Positions 52,853 to 61,032 of a stretch of 64,000 nucleotides of DNA are shown piece by piece (the first letter of the stretch is position 1; each line of letters begins with the position of its first letter). The notes beneath the pieces were generated by a model. That model searched no databases, was not told the DNA's origin, and saw only the letters and a list, made by a program, of their open reading frames with translations. Source of the stretch: DASXTK01 sp050744325 (lineage in GTDB: Bacteria > Actinomycetota > Acidimicrobiia > Acidimicrobiales > VFJN01). The stretch covers positions 62,001 through 126,000 of the forward strand of contig JBOGHK010000221.1 in the NCBI GenBank assembly GCA_050744325.1. Reading direction: 5' to 3'. Made by a program: the position numbers and the translations under genes.

Positions 52853-53857
52853 ATGACCGACCTGGGTGACATCGAGCAGATCGAGGCCGACGCCGCCGAG
52901 CGCGTCGCCAAGACCACGACGCTCGACGAGCTGCGCACCGTGGAGCCCGAGCTGCTCGGCAAGCGCTCGCCGCTGGTGCGCCTGCGCCAGAGCCTCGGCT
53001 CGCTCGGCCCCGACGAACGGCGGCAGCTCGGCCAGGCGCTCAACGCCGCCCGCGAGTGTGTGACCGCAGCGGTCGCCGACCGGCGTACCGTGCTGGAAGC
53101 CGAGGCCCGGCGAGCCACGCTCGAAGCCGACCGGATGGACCTGACCGAGGTGCTGCCCGGACGCGGCATCGGCCACCTCCACCTGGTGACCCAAGCCATC
53201 GAGGAGCTGGAGGACGTCTTCGTCGGCATGGGCTTCACCGTGGCGGAGGGGCCCGAGGTCGAGACCGACTGGCACAACTTCGGTGCGCTGAACTTCCCCG
53301 AGAGCCACCCCGCCCGCGACATGTACGACACGCTGTACGTGAACTACGGCGCGCCGGGGTCGACGCTGCTGCGCACGCACACGTCGCCGGTGCAGATCCG
53401 GGTGATGACCGGTAGCCCGCCGCCGTACTACTGCATCGTGCCGGGTCGGGTGTTCCGTTCCGACACTGCCGACGCCACCCACATGCCGGTGTTCCACCAG
53501 CTCGAGGGCCTGGTCATCGACCGTGACATCACGTTCGCCGACATGGCGGGCACCATCGACACGTTCACCAAGGCCTACTTCGGCAGCGACTTCACCTCGC
53601 GCCTGCGGCCGTCCTACTTCCCGTTCACCGAGCCGTCGGCCGAGGTCGACATCCAACGACCCGACGGCACCTGGCTCGAGCTCGCGGGCTGCGGCATGGT
53701 CCATCCCAACGTGCTGCGCAACTGCGGCATCGACCCCGACGAGTGGCAGGGGTGGGCCTTCGGCTTCGGCGTCGACCGGCTGGCCATAGCCCGGCACGGT
53801 GTCGACGACCTGCGCGACCTGTTCACCAACGACATCCGCTTCCTCACCCAGTTCTAG
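52853..53857 (+). CDS. pheS: Phenylalanyl-tRNA synthetase alpha subunit
   Basis: Catalytic subunit that charges tRNA-Phe as an alpha2beta2 tetramer. The 334-residue product has an N-terminal coiled coil, then class II motifs: GPEVETDWHNFGALNFPESH, motif 2 GRVFRSDTADATHMPVFHQ and motif 3 GFGVDRLAIARHGV. ATG at 52853, 16 bases after the methyltransferase stop. pheT follows after 16 bases. Confidence 0.98.
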   Translation: MTDLGDIEQIEADAAERVAKTTTLDELRTVEPELLGKRSPLVRLRQSLGSLGPDERRQLGQALNAARECVTAAVADRRTVLEAEARRATLEADRMDLTEVLPGRGIGHLHLVTQAIEELEDVFVGMGFTVAEGPEVETDWHNFGALNFPESHPARDMYDTLYVNYGAPGSTLLRTHTSPVQIRVMTGSPPPYYCIVPGRVFRSDTADATHMPVFHQLEGLVIDRDITFADMAGTIDTFTKAYFGSDFTSRLRPSYFPFTEPSAEVDIQRPDGTWLELAGCGMVHPNVLRNCGIDPDEWQGWAFGFGVDRLAIARHGVDDLRDLFTNDIRFLTQF

Positions 53858-53873
53858 AAGCGAGAAGACGGCG

Positions 53874-56240
53874 ATGAAAGTACTCCTGTCCTGGCTCCGG
53901 GACTTCGCCCCGTTCGAGGGCGACCCTGTCGACCTGGGCGAGCAGCTCAGTGACCTGGGCCTCGCCGTCGAGTCCCTGGACCACGTCGGCCAGGGGCTGG
54001 ACGGCGTGGTCGTCGCCCGCGTGCTGGCGACCCGCCCGCACCCGAACGCCGACAAGGTCCATCTGGTCGACGTCGACGTCGGCGACGGCGAGGCGCTGCA
54101 GATCGTCTGCGGTGCCTTAAACATGGCCGAGGGCGACCTGGTGCCGCTCGCGACGGTCGGCACGACGATGCCCGACGGCATGGAGATCGGGCGCCGCAAG
54201 CTCCGTGGCGAGTGGTCGAACGGCATGCTGTGCTCGTCCCGTGAGCTGACCCTCGGCGACGACCACGCGGGCATCTTCATCGCCCCCGGCGACCTGCCGG
54301 TCGGCGCGCCGTTCGCCGAAGCCATGCGCATCGAGCGCGACGTGCTCTACGACCTCGAGGTCAACCCCAACCGACCTGACGCGATGTCGGTCGCCGGTGT
54401 GGCGCGCGACCTGGCGGGCCGTCTCGGGCTGCCGTTCCAGCTGCCCACCCCGAAGCCCGACGAGCGGCCCGCCCAACGGCTGGGCGACGTCACCGTCGAG
54501 ATCCTCGACGCCGACCTGTGCGGTCGGTTCACGGTGCGGGTGCTGCGCGGCATCCAGATCGTCGCCTCCGATCCCTTGATCGCCCGGCGACTGACGCTGT
54601 GCGGGATGCGCCCGGTCAACTCGGTGGTCGACGCGTCGAACTACGTGATGCTCGAGCTTGGCCAGCCCAGCCACCCCTACGACCTGTCCCGGGTGCGTGG
54701 TCCGGGGTTCCGCGTCCGGCGGGCGCACGAGGGCGAGACCGTGAAGACCCTCGACGGAGCGCAGCGCCGGGTCACGGCCGACGACCTGCTCATCTGCGAC
54801 GCCGAGGACTCACCGGTCGGCGTCGGCGGCGTCATGGGCGGGGCCGACAGCGAGATAGACGACGCCACCACCGACGTCCTGTTGGAGATGGCGTGGTTCC
54901 GCCCGATGGCCATCGCCACGACCGCGCGGCGGCTCAAGCTGCGCTCCGAGGCCTCGGCCCGGTTCGAGAAGGGCTGTGACCCCGAGGTGATCGAGCTCGC
55001 CCATGCCCGGTTCGCCGAGCTGGTCGGTGCCAGCGGAGCGTGGGTCGAAGCCGGCATCGCCGACCGGCGGGGCGAGCTGCCCGACCGGTCGCCGGTCTTC
55101 GTCCGGACCGATCGGGTCAACCGGTTGCTGGGCTCGAAGCTGGCCGCGGGCGAGATGGTCCACCTCCTGGAATCGATCGGCTTCGGCGCGTCCCGCGCCG
55201 GCGACACGCGGAACCTGAAGGTGACGATCCCGTCGTGGCGCTACGACTCGTCGACCGAGATCGACGTCATCGAGGAGATCGCTCGGCTCCACGGCTACTC
55301 ACGGCTCGGTCGCACGCTGTCGTCGTCGGTCCATCCGGGGAGCCTGACCCGGAGGCAGAAGGAGCGGCGCCGGCTGCGCATGGTGCTGGTGGGCCTCGGC
55401 CTGTCCGAGGCCATGCCCCTGCCGTTCCTGGCGCCGGGCGAGCTGGCGCGCTGCGGCCTGCCCGACGACGGCATCGCGATCGCGAACCCGCTGGTCGCCG
55501 AGGAGTCGGTCTTGCGGACCTCGCTGCTTCCCGGTCTGGTCGGCGCGCTGGCGACCAATGCCGCGCGCCGGAACACCGGAGTGGGCCTGTGGGAGATCGG
55601 ACACGTCTACCGCCAGCACGACGACGCGGATGGTGAGCTGCCCGACGAGCGCGAGTGGATGGCGGCCGCCCTCGCGGGCCGCGACGCCGCCGCAGCGGTC
55701 GAGGTGTGGCGCGCCGTGGAGGAGGCACTGGCGGTGCCGGGCGTGAAGTTGGCCAACGCCGAGGTGCCCGGGCTCCATCCCACCCGCGCGGCGCGGCTGG
55801 TCGGCCCGGACGGCAAGCCGCTTGGTTCGGTCGGCGAGGTCGACCCCACGGTCCTGGAGCGCCACGGAATAGGCGAGCGGGCCGGCTGGCTCGAGGTCGA
55901 CCTGGACGTGCTGCTCGACCTGCCCCACGGCGAGACCATCTACCAGCCGATCAGCCGTTACCCGTCGAGCGACATCGACCTGGCTTTCGAGGTCGACGAC
56001 GCCGTCGCGGCGACCGACATCGAGCACACCCTGCGCGAGCAGGCCGGAGGTCGGCTGGCTTGGGTGCGGCTGTTCGACGTGTACCGCGGGCCGGGGATCG
56101 CCGCCGGATGCCGGAGCCTGGCCTACGCAATGCGGCTCGAGGCTCTCGACCACACGTTGACCGACGACGAGGTCGGCCAGATCCGCCAGCGTTGCATCGC
56201 GGCGGTCGAGTCGGCCTACCCGGCGACCCTCCGCGGCTGA
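53874..56240 (+). CDS. pheT: Phenylalanyl-tRNA synthetase beta subunit
   Basis: Editing and tRNA-binding subunit. At 788 residues it has the usual layout: start MKVLLSWLRDF, an EMAP-like tRNA-binding domain (LATRPHPNADKVHLVDVDVG), the B3/B4 editing domain (MRPVNSVVDASNYVMLELG, GVGGVMGGADSEI), B5 domain, the inactive synthetase-like core (RSEASARFEKGCD, EIDVIEEIARLHGY) and the C-terminal FDX-ACB anticodon domain (PISRYPSSDIDLAFEV). ATG at 53874. Intact. Confidence 0.98.
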   Translation: MKVLLSWLRDFAPFEGDPVDLGEQLSDLGLAVESLDHVGQGLDGVVVARVLATRPHPNADKVHLVDVDVGDGEALQIVCGALNMAEGDLVPLATVGTTMPDGMEIGRRKLRGEWSNGMLCSSRELTLGDDHAGIFIAPGDLPVGAPFAEAMRIERDVLYDLEVNPNRPDAMSVAGVARDLAGRLGLPFQLPTPKPDERPAQRLGDVTVEILDADLCGRFTVRVLRGIQIVASDPLIARRLTLCGMRPVNSVVDASNYVMLELGQPSHPYDLSRVRGPGFRVRRAHEGETVKTLDGAQRRVTADDLLICDAEDSPVGVGGVMGGADSEIDDATTDVLLEMAWFRPMAIATTARRLKLRSEASARFEKGCDPEVIELAHARFAELVGASGAWVEAGIADRRGELPDRSPVFVRTDRVNRLLGSKLAAGEMVHLLESIGFGASRAGDTRNLKVTIPSWRYDSSTEIDVIEEIARLHGYSRLGRTLSSSVHPGSLTRRQKERRRLRMVLVGLGLSEAMPLPFLAPGELARCGLPDDGIAIANPLVAEESVLRTSLLPGLVGALATNAARRNTGVGLWEIGHVYRQHDDADGELPDEREWMAAALAGRDAAAAVEVWRAVEEALAVPGVKLANAEVPGLHPTRAARLVGPDGKPLGSVGEVDPTVLERHGIGERAGWLEVDLDVLLDLPHGETIYQPISRYPSSDIDLAFEVDDAVAATDIEHTLREQAGGRLAWVRLFDVYRGPGIAAGCRSLAYAMRLEALDHTLTDDEVGQIRQRCIAAVESAYPATLRG

Positions 56241-56294
56241 GTCGTCCGCTACCGGCGGGGCGCCGGTGCAAGGCGAGGACCGCCGGGCGAACGC

Positions 56295-56342
56295 GAACCT
56301 GGCAGGGTCCATCTCTTGGGGGAGATGAACCCTGCCAGGTTC
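56295..56342. repeat. Long hairpin downstream of pheT
   Basis: A 14-bp perfect stem, GAACCTGGCAGGGT (56295-56308) with ACCCTGCCAGGTTC (56329-56342), topped by a second stem ATCTC/GAGAT (56311-56315, 56322-56326) and loop TTGGGG. No T-run. It lies 55 bases after pheT. A weaker inverted pair, AGCCGGGT (56359-56366) and ACCCGGCT (56401-56408), follows. The remaining gap to 56528 shows no gene. Probably a pheT terminator, or a dispersed repeat. Confidence 0.6.
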
Positions 56343-56528
56343 AATGCTGCGGGAAGCGAGCCGGGTCGCCTTGGGGAATGGGGATGGGCACCTGCTGGTC
56401 ACCCGGCTAACGGCTCGCTCCTCGCTGCGCTACCTCGAAGCGGCGGGAGCCCCGAGGTGGTGCGCTCTCGTGTTGTCGACCCGACCCGGGGGGAGTGGCC
56501 CAGGCCGGGTCAACAACTCAGGGACAGG

Positions 56529-57968
56529 TCACGGATCGAGGAGCCCACCGGCCCCAGTGTCGGCATCGGCGTCCGCCGACCCGGTGACTCCTCCCACACC
56601 AGCCCCAACGCCTGCGACCACGGAGCCCAACGTGCCGACCACAGCGGCCGTACCCAGGTCTTCGTGGAGCGTCGTCTGGACGTCGGTAACCAGGCTGGTG
56701 ACTGCATCTGTGGCCCCGTCGACGACGCCCCCGGCGTCGTCGGTCACGGTCCCGGCGTCGACTCCGGCGCCGGCGTCGACCCCGGCCGCCGCGTCGGCGG
56801 CGTCGGTGGCCTCGGCGGCAGCAGCTGCCTGCGCCGTCACTGCCAGGTCGGACACTGTGGCCCACTCGTCCTCGTCGGAGGCCTGCAACCCGTCGACCAG
56901 GTCCAGCACCTCGGTCTGACTGAGGCCGAGGGCGGTGACGTGTACCAGCACGCCCGAGGCTTCCTGCCACACCAACTCGACGGCCTCGTCTGCACCGGTG
57001 AGCGCACCGGTGGCGGCGGCGACGCCCGCACCGGCCGCCACGAACGCCTGCTGGCCGCGCACGGGGATCTGCGTGGTGGCGCCGAGCTGCCATACCAGGG
57101 CCATCAGCTCGTTGCGATCGCCGACCAGGGTCGTGACGTCGACCACCTGGCCGAGGTCACCGCCGAGGCCGGTGTAGCCGACCCAGCTGGCCACGGTGGC
57201 GCGGGCACCGGCGACCGTGGTGCCGCTCAGTGCAGCGACCTCGTCGAGGGCACCGGGGATGCCGGACGGCACCGCTCCGAGTGCGACCGCCGTCCCGTTG
57301 ACCGCCAGGCCTTCGGCGATAACGATCAGCTGGTCGACGACGAGGGTCCGCGACGCCAGCACGATCTCGAGGTCCTGCGCTTCATACCAGCGCACGGTGT
57401 TCACCGCGTCGACGGTGCCGGCGATGCCTTCGTAGCCCCGCACCGTGACGGCCGTCCCTCCGGAGGCTTCGACGTCGGCGTCGCCGTACGTGTCGACCCC
57501 GGCGCCGATGGTGGACGAGTCCCACACGTTGACCACCAGGTCACTGGCCGCGAACGGGGCGTCGGCGCTGGCGTCGCCGTAGATGTAGGTGTTCAGGTCG
57601 ACCGGGCCGGCGGTCGTCGCTCCGCCGACACCGGCGGTCGCGTCGCCGTCGGTCTCGACGCCGGCTTGGGCTCCGGCAGTGGCCCGGGCGGTCTGCTCGC
57701 CGACCCAACCCACCTCGAGGCCCTCGGGTACGGGGTTGACGATCAGCGGTTGCACCTCTGCGGAGGGGGACACGTCCAGGTCGACCGGTCCACTCCCTGG
57801 CCGGACCGCGAGGGTGACTGCCAGCACGCCAGCCACCACCAGGACCCCCAACCCCAGCGCCACCGGCGACCGGCCAGGACGGCGCGGCTCGCCGATGGGT
57901 AGGTCGGCGACCGAGCGGCGGAGGGCACCCGCCGCCACGCTCAGCCGGGAATCAAGGTCTGTCGTCAT
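56529..57968 (-). CDS. Single-pass membrane protein, putative anti-sigma factor
   Basis: A 479-residue protein with about 35 cytoplasmic residues (TTDLDSRLSVAAGALRRSVA), one transmembrane helix (VALGLGVLVVAGVLAVTLAV, about 36-55) and a long extracytoplasmic part, very rich in A, G, V, D and T, ending in glycine/aspartate-rich repeats (ADAAAGVDAGAGVDAG, GSADADADTGAGG). Its ATG overlaps the stop of the upstream ECF sigma factor gene (ATGA). Such coupling is typical of sigma/anti-sigma pairs, but no HxxxCxxC zinc motif is present in the short cytoplasmic part, so anti-sigma function is an inference from position only. No family recognised. Confidence 0.6.
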   Translation of the reverse strand: MTTDLDSRLSVAAGALRRSVADLPIGEPRRPGRSPVALGLGVLVVAGVLAVTLAVRPGSGPVDLDVSPSAEVQPLIVNPVPEGLEVGWVGEQTARATAGAQAGVETDGDATAGVGGATTAGPVDLNTYIYGDASADAPFAASDLVVNVWDSSTIGAGVDTYGDADVEASGGTAVTVRGYEGIAGTVDAVNTVRWYEAQDLEIVLASRTLVVDQLIVIAEGLAVNGTAVALGAVPSGIPGALDEVAALSGTTVAGARATVASWVGYTGLGGDLGQVVDVTTLVGDRNELMALVWQLGATTQIPVRGQQAFVAAGAGVAAATGALTGADEAVELVWQEASGVLVHVTALGLSQTEVLDLVDGLQASDEDEWATVSDLAVTAQAAAAAEATDAADAAAGVDAGAGVDAGTVTDDAGGVVDGATDAVTSLVTDVQTTLHEDLGTAAVVGTLGSVVAGVGAGVGGVTGSADADADTGAGGLLDP

Positions 57969-58534
57969 TGCGGCCTCCTCGGCGCCTCGTCATCGAGCGT
58001 GTCAGCCAGGGCGCGACGCGCTCGATGGAGATGGGTCTTCACGGTGCCCTGCGAGCAGTCCAGGACCGAGGCGATCTCGGCGACCGAACAGTCGTCGACG
58101 TAGTGAAGGACCACGGATTTGGCTTGCTGGGCAGGCAGACATCGGACGGCGCGCCACAAGTCCTCGTGTTGTTCGGGAAGGACGAGGGGCAGGCTGGGCC
58201 GTGCTCGGAGCCGGGTCATGGCCCGGGCCTCGGCGATCCGTCGGCGCACTGCGCTGACCGACCGGTTCACGACCACTCTTCTCAACCACAGGCCTGGCTC
58301 GTCGTAATCGCAGATTCGCGACCACCGCCGGTGCGCGGCCAAGAACGCCTCCTGGGCGATCTCCTCCGCGGCTGGTCGGCTACCGGACAGGCCGTAGGCC
58401 AAAGCGACCACGGTGCGATACTCCTGCCGATAGAACTGGTCGAAATTCTCCGTCTTGTCTCGCCGTGGCCTGTCGCCTCGGGCGACCTCACGCCCCGCGT
58501 GGGTCATCGTGTCCCTCGCGCCATCGGTCGCCAT
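57965..58534 (-). CDS. ECF-type RNA polymerase sigma factor
   Basis: A 189-residue group 4 sigma factor. Region 2: FDQFYRQEYRTVVALAYGLS, EEIAQEAFLAAHRRW and LRRVVVNRSVSAVRRR. Region 4 helix-turn-helix: AVRCLPAQQAKSVVLHYVDD, SVAEIASVLDCSQGTVKTHL. No region 3, as expected for ECF types. The ATG at 58534 is used; a further ATG at 58507 would shorten the N-terminal tail. It is translationally coupled to the membrane protein downstream and divergent from the oxidase side, where a TTGACA sequence (about 58608) lies in the 113-base spacer. Confidence 0.9.
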   Translation of the reverse strand: MATDGARDTMTHAGREVARGDRPRRDKTENFDQFYRQEYRTVVALAYGLSGSRPAAEEIAQEAFLAAHRRWSRICDYDEPGLWLRRVVVNRSVSAVRRRIAEARAMTRLRARPSLPLVLPEQHEDLWRAVRCLPAQQAKSVVLHYVDDCSVAEIASVLDCSQGTVKTHLHRARRALADTLDDEAPRRPQ

Positions 58535-58647
58535 GTCTGCCCCCAGCAGATTCAATGTTGTCCTCCCCCATCGGGCACATGTGATGACTCGCATCAGAGG
58601 CGGACTCGGTTGACAGACTTCCACGAATTCTCGAAAGGACCTCGCCG

Positions 58648-58716
58648 ATGAACCGCACCGACCGGCTGTATGCCCTGGTGGTGGCCCCCGCGGGTCGCCG
58701 CCCGGCCGCCGGATAG
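58648..58716 (+). pseudogene. 5' relic of a WYL-type HTH regulator gene
   Basis: An ATG at 58648 with an AAAGGA ribosome site opens MNRTDRLYALV, the characteristic start of WYL/DeoR-like regulators, then goes off into VAPAGRRPAAG and stops at 58714-58716 after 22 residues. The rest of that gene is gone; the next gene begins 8 bases later. Ribosome site and start are intact, so a short peptide may still be made, or translation may feed into the oxidase gene. Confidence 0.45.
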
Positions 58717-58723
58717 GGCGATC

Positions 58724-59866
58724 GTGGGCCGATCTCACTGTGACGTGCTGGTCATCGGCGGGGGAGCGGTGGGCCTGTCGACCGCGTGGTGGTTGGCCCC
58801 GAGCCGTCCGGTCGTGCTGCTGGAGCGCTTCGAGCCAGCCCACCATCGCGGGGCGTCGCACGGCGAGGAGCGCATCTTCCGCTACCTGTACTCCGACCTG
58901 GCCTACGTCGAGATGGCCCGTGCGGCCGACGATGGCTGGCAGCGGCTCGAGCGCGACGCGGGCCGAAGGCTGCTTCACCGGGTCGGGTCGGTCGAGCACG
59001 GCGACGACACCGAGCTCGGGGCCATGGCGGCTGCGGCCGACGCCAGTGGCGTGCCATACGAGCGGCTCGCGGCGGGTGACGCGAACCGCCGGTGGCCTGC
59101 GATGCACTTCGCGAGCGACGTGCTGTTGCAGCCGACGGCCGGTTGGGTGCGCGCCGCCGAGGCCCTCCAGAGCCTGGCCGGCCAGGCGGCCGCGGCGGGT
59201 GTCGAGTTGCGCTTCGATGCCCCGGTCTCGGCTGTCGAAGCCCTGGACGGCGGCGACGGTGTGCGCGTCGAGGTCGGCGACGAGACCTACCACGCCGACG
59301 TCGTCGTCGTGACCGCCGGGGCGTGGGCGACCAGCCTGCTGCCGCGGGTCCCGCTCCCGCCGCTGCTGACCACCGAAGAGCACGTGTTCTTCTTCCGCTT
59401 CGCACCGGACGGCCCGGGCGCCACCGGTCGATACCGACTCAGCGGAGCGGGCCAGGCGGAATCGGCATCGATCCTGTCGTTCCTCCACGTCCACGACTGC
59501 GTCCGATACGGCCTCGAGGGCCCGAGCGGGCTGGTCAAGATCGGCGAGCACCACACAGGCACGGTGACCACCGGCGACGAGCGCACGGATGCGTTCGACC
59601 CCGAGCGCGCGGCACGGATGGAGCGTTACGTGGCCGAATGGCTCCCTGGCCTGGCGCCCGAGGCCGTCAGCAGTGCGACCTGCCTCTACACGTCGACGCC
59701 GACCCACGACTTCGTGCTCGACCGGGTCGGTCCGGTCGTCGTCGGGGCCGGGTTCTCCGGCCACGGGTTCAAGTTCGTGCCCGAGATCGGACGGCGGCTC
59801 GCCATGCTGGCGACCGGCGCCGCCGACCCCGATCCGCGGTTCGCGATCGAGGCCCACCGACGCTGA
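58724..59866 (+). CDS. Sarcosine oxidase-like flavoprotein (MSOX/MTOX family)
   Basis: A 380-residue FAD amine oxidase of the D-amino-acid-oxidase superfamily. Dinucleotide loop VLVIGGGAVGLSTAWWLA, then GASHGEERIFRYLYSD (as in N-methyltryptophan oxidase), VVVTAGAWATSLLP, and ATCLYTSTPTHDFVLDRVG, whose cysteine fits the residue that binds FAD covalently in monomeric sarcosine oxidase. GFSGHGFKFVPEIGRRLA closes the FAD site. It likely oxidises an N-methylated amino acid, giving H2O2. I chose the GTG at 58724, 10 residues before the FAD loop. It ends 44 bases before argC. Confidence 0.88.
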   Translation: MGRSHCDVLVIGGGAVGLSTAWWLAPSRPVVLLERFEPAHHRGASHGEERIFRYLYSDLAYVEMARAADDGWQRLERDAGRRLLHRVGSVEHGDDTELGAMAAAADASGVPYERLAAGDANRRWPAMHFASDVLLQPTAGWVRAAEALQSLAGQAAAAGVELRFDAPVSAVEALDGGDGVRVEVGDETYHADVVVVTAGAWATSLLPRVPLPPLLTTEEHVFFFRFAPDGPGATGRYRLSGAGQAESASILSFLHVHDCVRYGLEGPSGLVKIGEHHTGTVTTGDERTDAFDPERAARMERYVAEWLPGLAPEAVSSATCLYTSTPTHDFVLDRVGPVVVGAGFSGHGFKFVPEIGRRLAMLATGAADPDPRFAIEAHRR

Positions 59867-59875
59867 CGATTGCTT

Positions 59876-59889
59876 TGCATGGATATGCA
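59876..59889. promoter_or_regulatory. ARG-box-like operator before argC
   Basis: TGCATGGATATGCA, form TGCAT-N4-ATGCA, 20-33 bases before the argC start; a further ATGC-type half site follows at about 59898. It shares both half sites with the palindrome before carA. Probable ArgR operator for the arginine operon. Confidence 0.7.
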
Positions 59890-59909
59890 GACCTTCGTAT
59901 GCTGACGCG

Positions 59910-60956
59910 GTGACGTCGGTCGGAATCGTCGGGGCCTCGGGTTACACCGGAGCCGAACTGCTGCGCCTGGTCGCCACCCACCCGCACCTCGAGGTGAAGC
60001 TCGCCACCGGCGACTCCCAGGCCGGCACCCGCATTGGCGACCTCTATCCGAGCCTCGCGGGGGCGTACGGCGACGCGGTCTTCGACCGCTACGAGGCACC
60101 CGAGCAGGTCGACGGGCTTGACCTGCTGTTCCTCGCCCTGCCCCACGGCGAGTCCCAGGCCATCGTCTCCGACCTGATCGGCCGGGTCGGGCACCTGGTC
60201 GACCTGGCGGCGGACTTCCGGCTGGCCGACCCGTCGCTGTATCCGACGTGGTACGGCGAGGCCCATACCCGCCCCGACCTACTGGCCCACTTCGCCTATG
60301 GCCTGCCCGAGCTGTTCCGCGACGGTCTGCAGGGCGCGTCGCTGGTCGCCGCACCCGGTTGCTACGTGACGGCCGCGACCCTGGCGCTCGCACCGCTGCT
60401 GCAGGCCGGGGTCGTCGAGGCCACCGGCCTCGTCGTCGACGCCGCCAGCGGAGTCTCGGGTGCCGGTCGATCGCCCAGGGCCGGCACCAGCTTCTGCACG
60501 GTCGACGAGGACTTCACGGCCTACGGCCTTGCCACCCACCGCCACACGCCCGAGATCGAGCAAGCCCTGACCACGGTGGCTGGTGTCTCGACGCAAGTCC
60601 TGTTCGCGCCCCACCTGGCGCCGATGAACCGGGGGATCCTGGCGACCTGCTACGCGCGGTCGGCGCCGGGCACCGATCCGCCGCCAACCGCCGAGCTGCT
60701 GGGCCTCCTGCGGCAGCGGTGGGCGGGCGAGCCGTTCGTCGTCGTCGGCGAGCGCCCGCCGTCGACCAAGGCCACCCTCGGCTCCAACGCCGTCCACGTC
60801 ACGGCGTTCGCCGATCCCCGCACCGGGTGGATTGTCGCGCTGGCCGCGCTCGACAACCTGGTGAAGGGTGCCTCGGGCCAGGCGGTCCAGTGCGCCAACC
60901 TCATGCTGGGCCTGCCCGAGACCTCGGGCCTGAGCGTCAGCGGGATCTACCCGTGA
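59910..60956 (+). CDS. argC: N-acetyl-gamma-glutamyl-phosphate reductase
   Basis: NADPH-dependent third step of ornithine synthesis. The 348-residue product starts VGIVGASGYTGAELLRLV (NADP loop), with the catalytic cysteine in AAPGCYVTAATLAL and the histidine in ATHRHTPEIEQ. The GTG at 59910 is chosen because the NADP fold begins within 4 residues and the ARG-box lies just upstream. First gene of argCJBD; argJ follows after 76 bases. Confidence 0.97.
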   Translation: MTSVGIVGASGYTGAELLRLVATHPHLEVKLATGDSQAGTRIGDLYPSLAGAYGDAVFDRYEAPEQVDGLDLLFLALPHGESQAIVSDLIGRVGHLVDLAADFRLADPSLYPTWYGEAHTRPDLLAHFAYGLPELFRDGLQGASLVAAPGCYVTAATLALAPLLQAGVVEATGLVVDAASGVSGAGRSPRAGTSFCTVDEDFTAYGLATHRHTPEIEQALTTVAGVSTQVLFAPHLAPMNRGILATCYARSAPGTDPPPTAELLGLLRQRWAGEPFVVVGERPPSTKATLGSNAVHVTAFADPRTGWIVALAALDNLVKGASGQAVQCANLMLGLPETSGLSVSGIYP

Positions 60957-61011
60957 CGCCGGGCGCTATGGTGAGCTCCGCGCGACTTCCGGCGCTGTCG
61001 CAGCCTAGACA

Positions 61012-61026
61012 CCCCACTAAGTGGGG
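61012..61026. repeat. Short palindrome before argJ
   Basis: CCCCACT-A-AGTGGGG, a 7-bp inverted repeat with one central base, ending 6 bases before the argJ start used here. It could hide the ribosome site or bind a regulator; function not shown. Confidence 0.4.
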
Positions 61027-61032
61027 GTTCCG

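Noticed and set aside
56344..56919. Plus-strand open frame downstream of pheT
   Set aside because: It overlaps the 3' end of the sigma-linked membrane protein gene antisense, has no domain, and its composition is a shadow of that gene.
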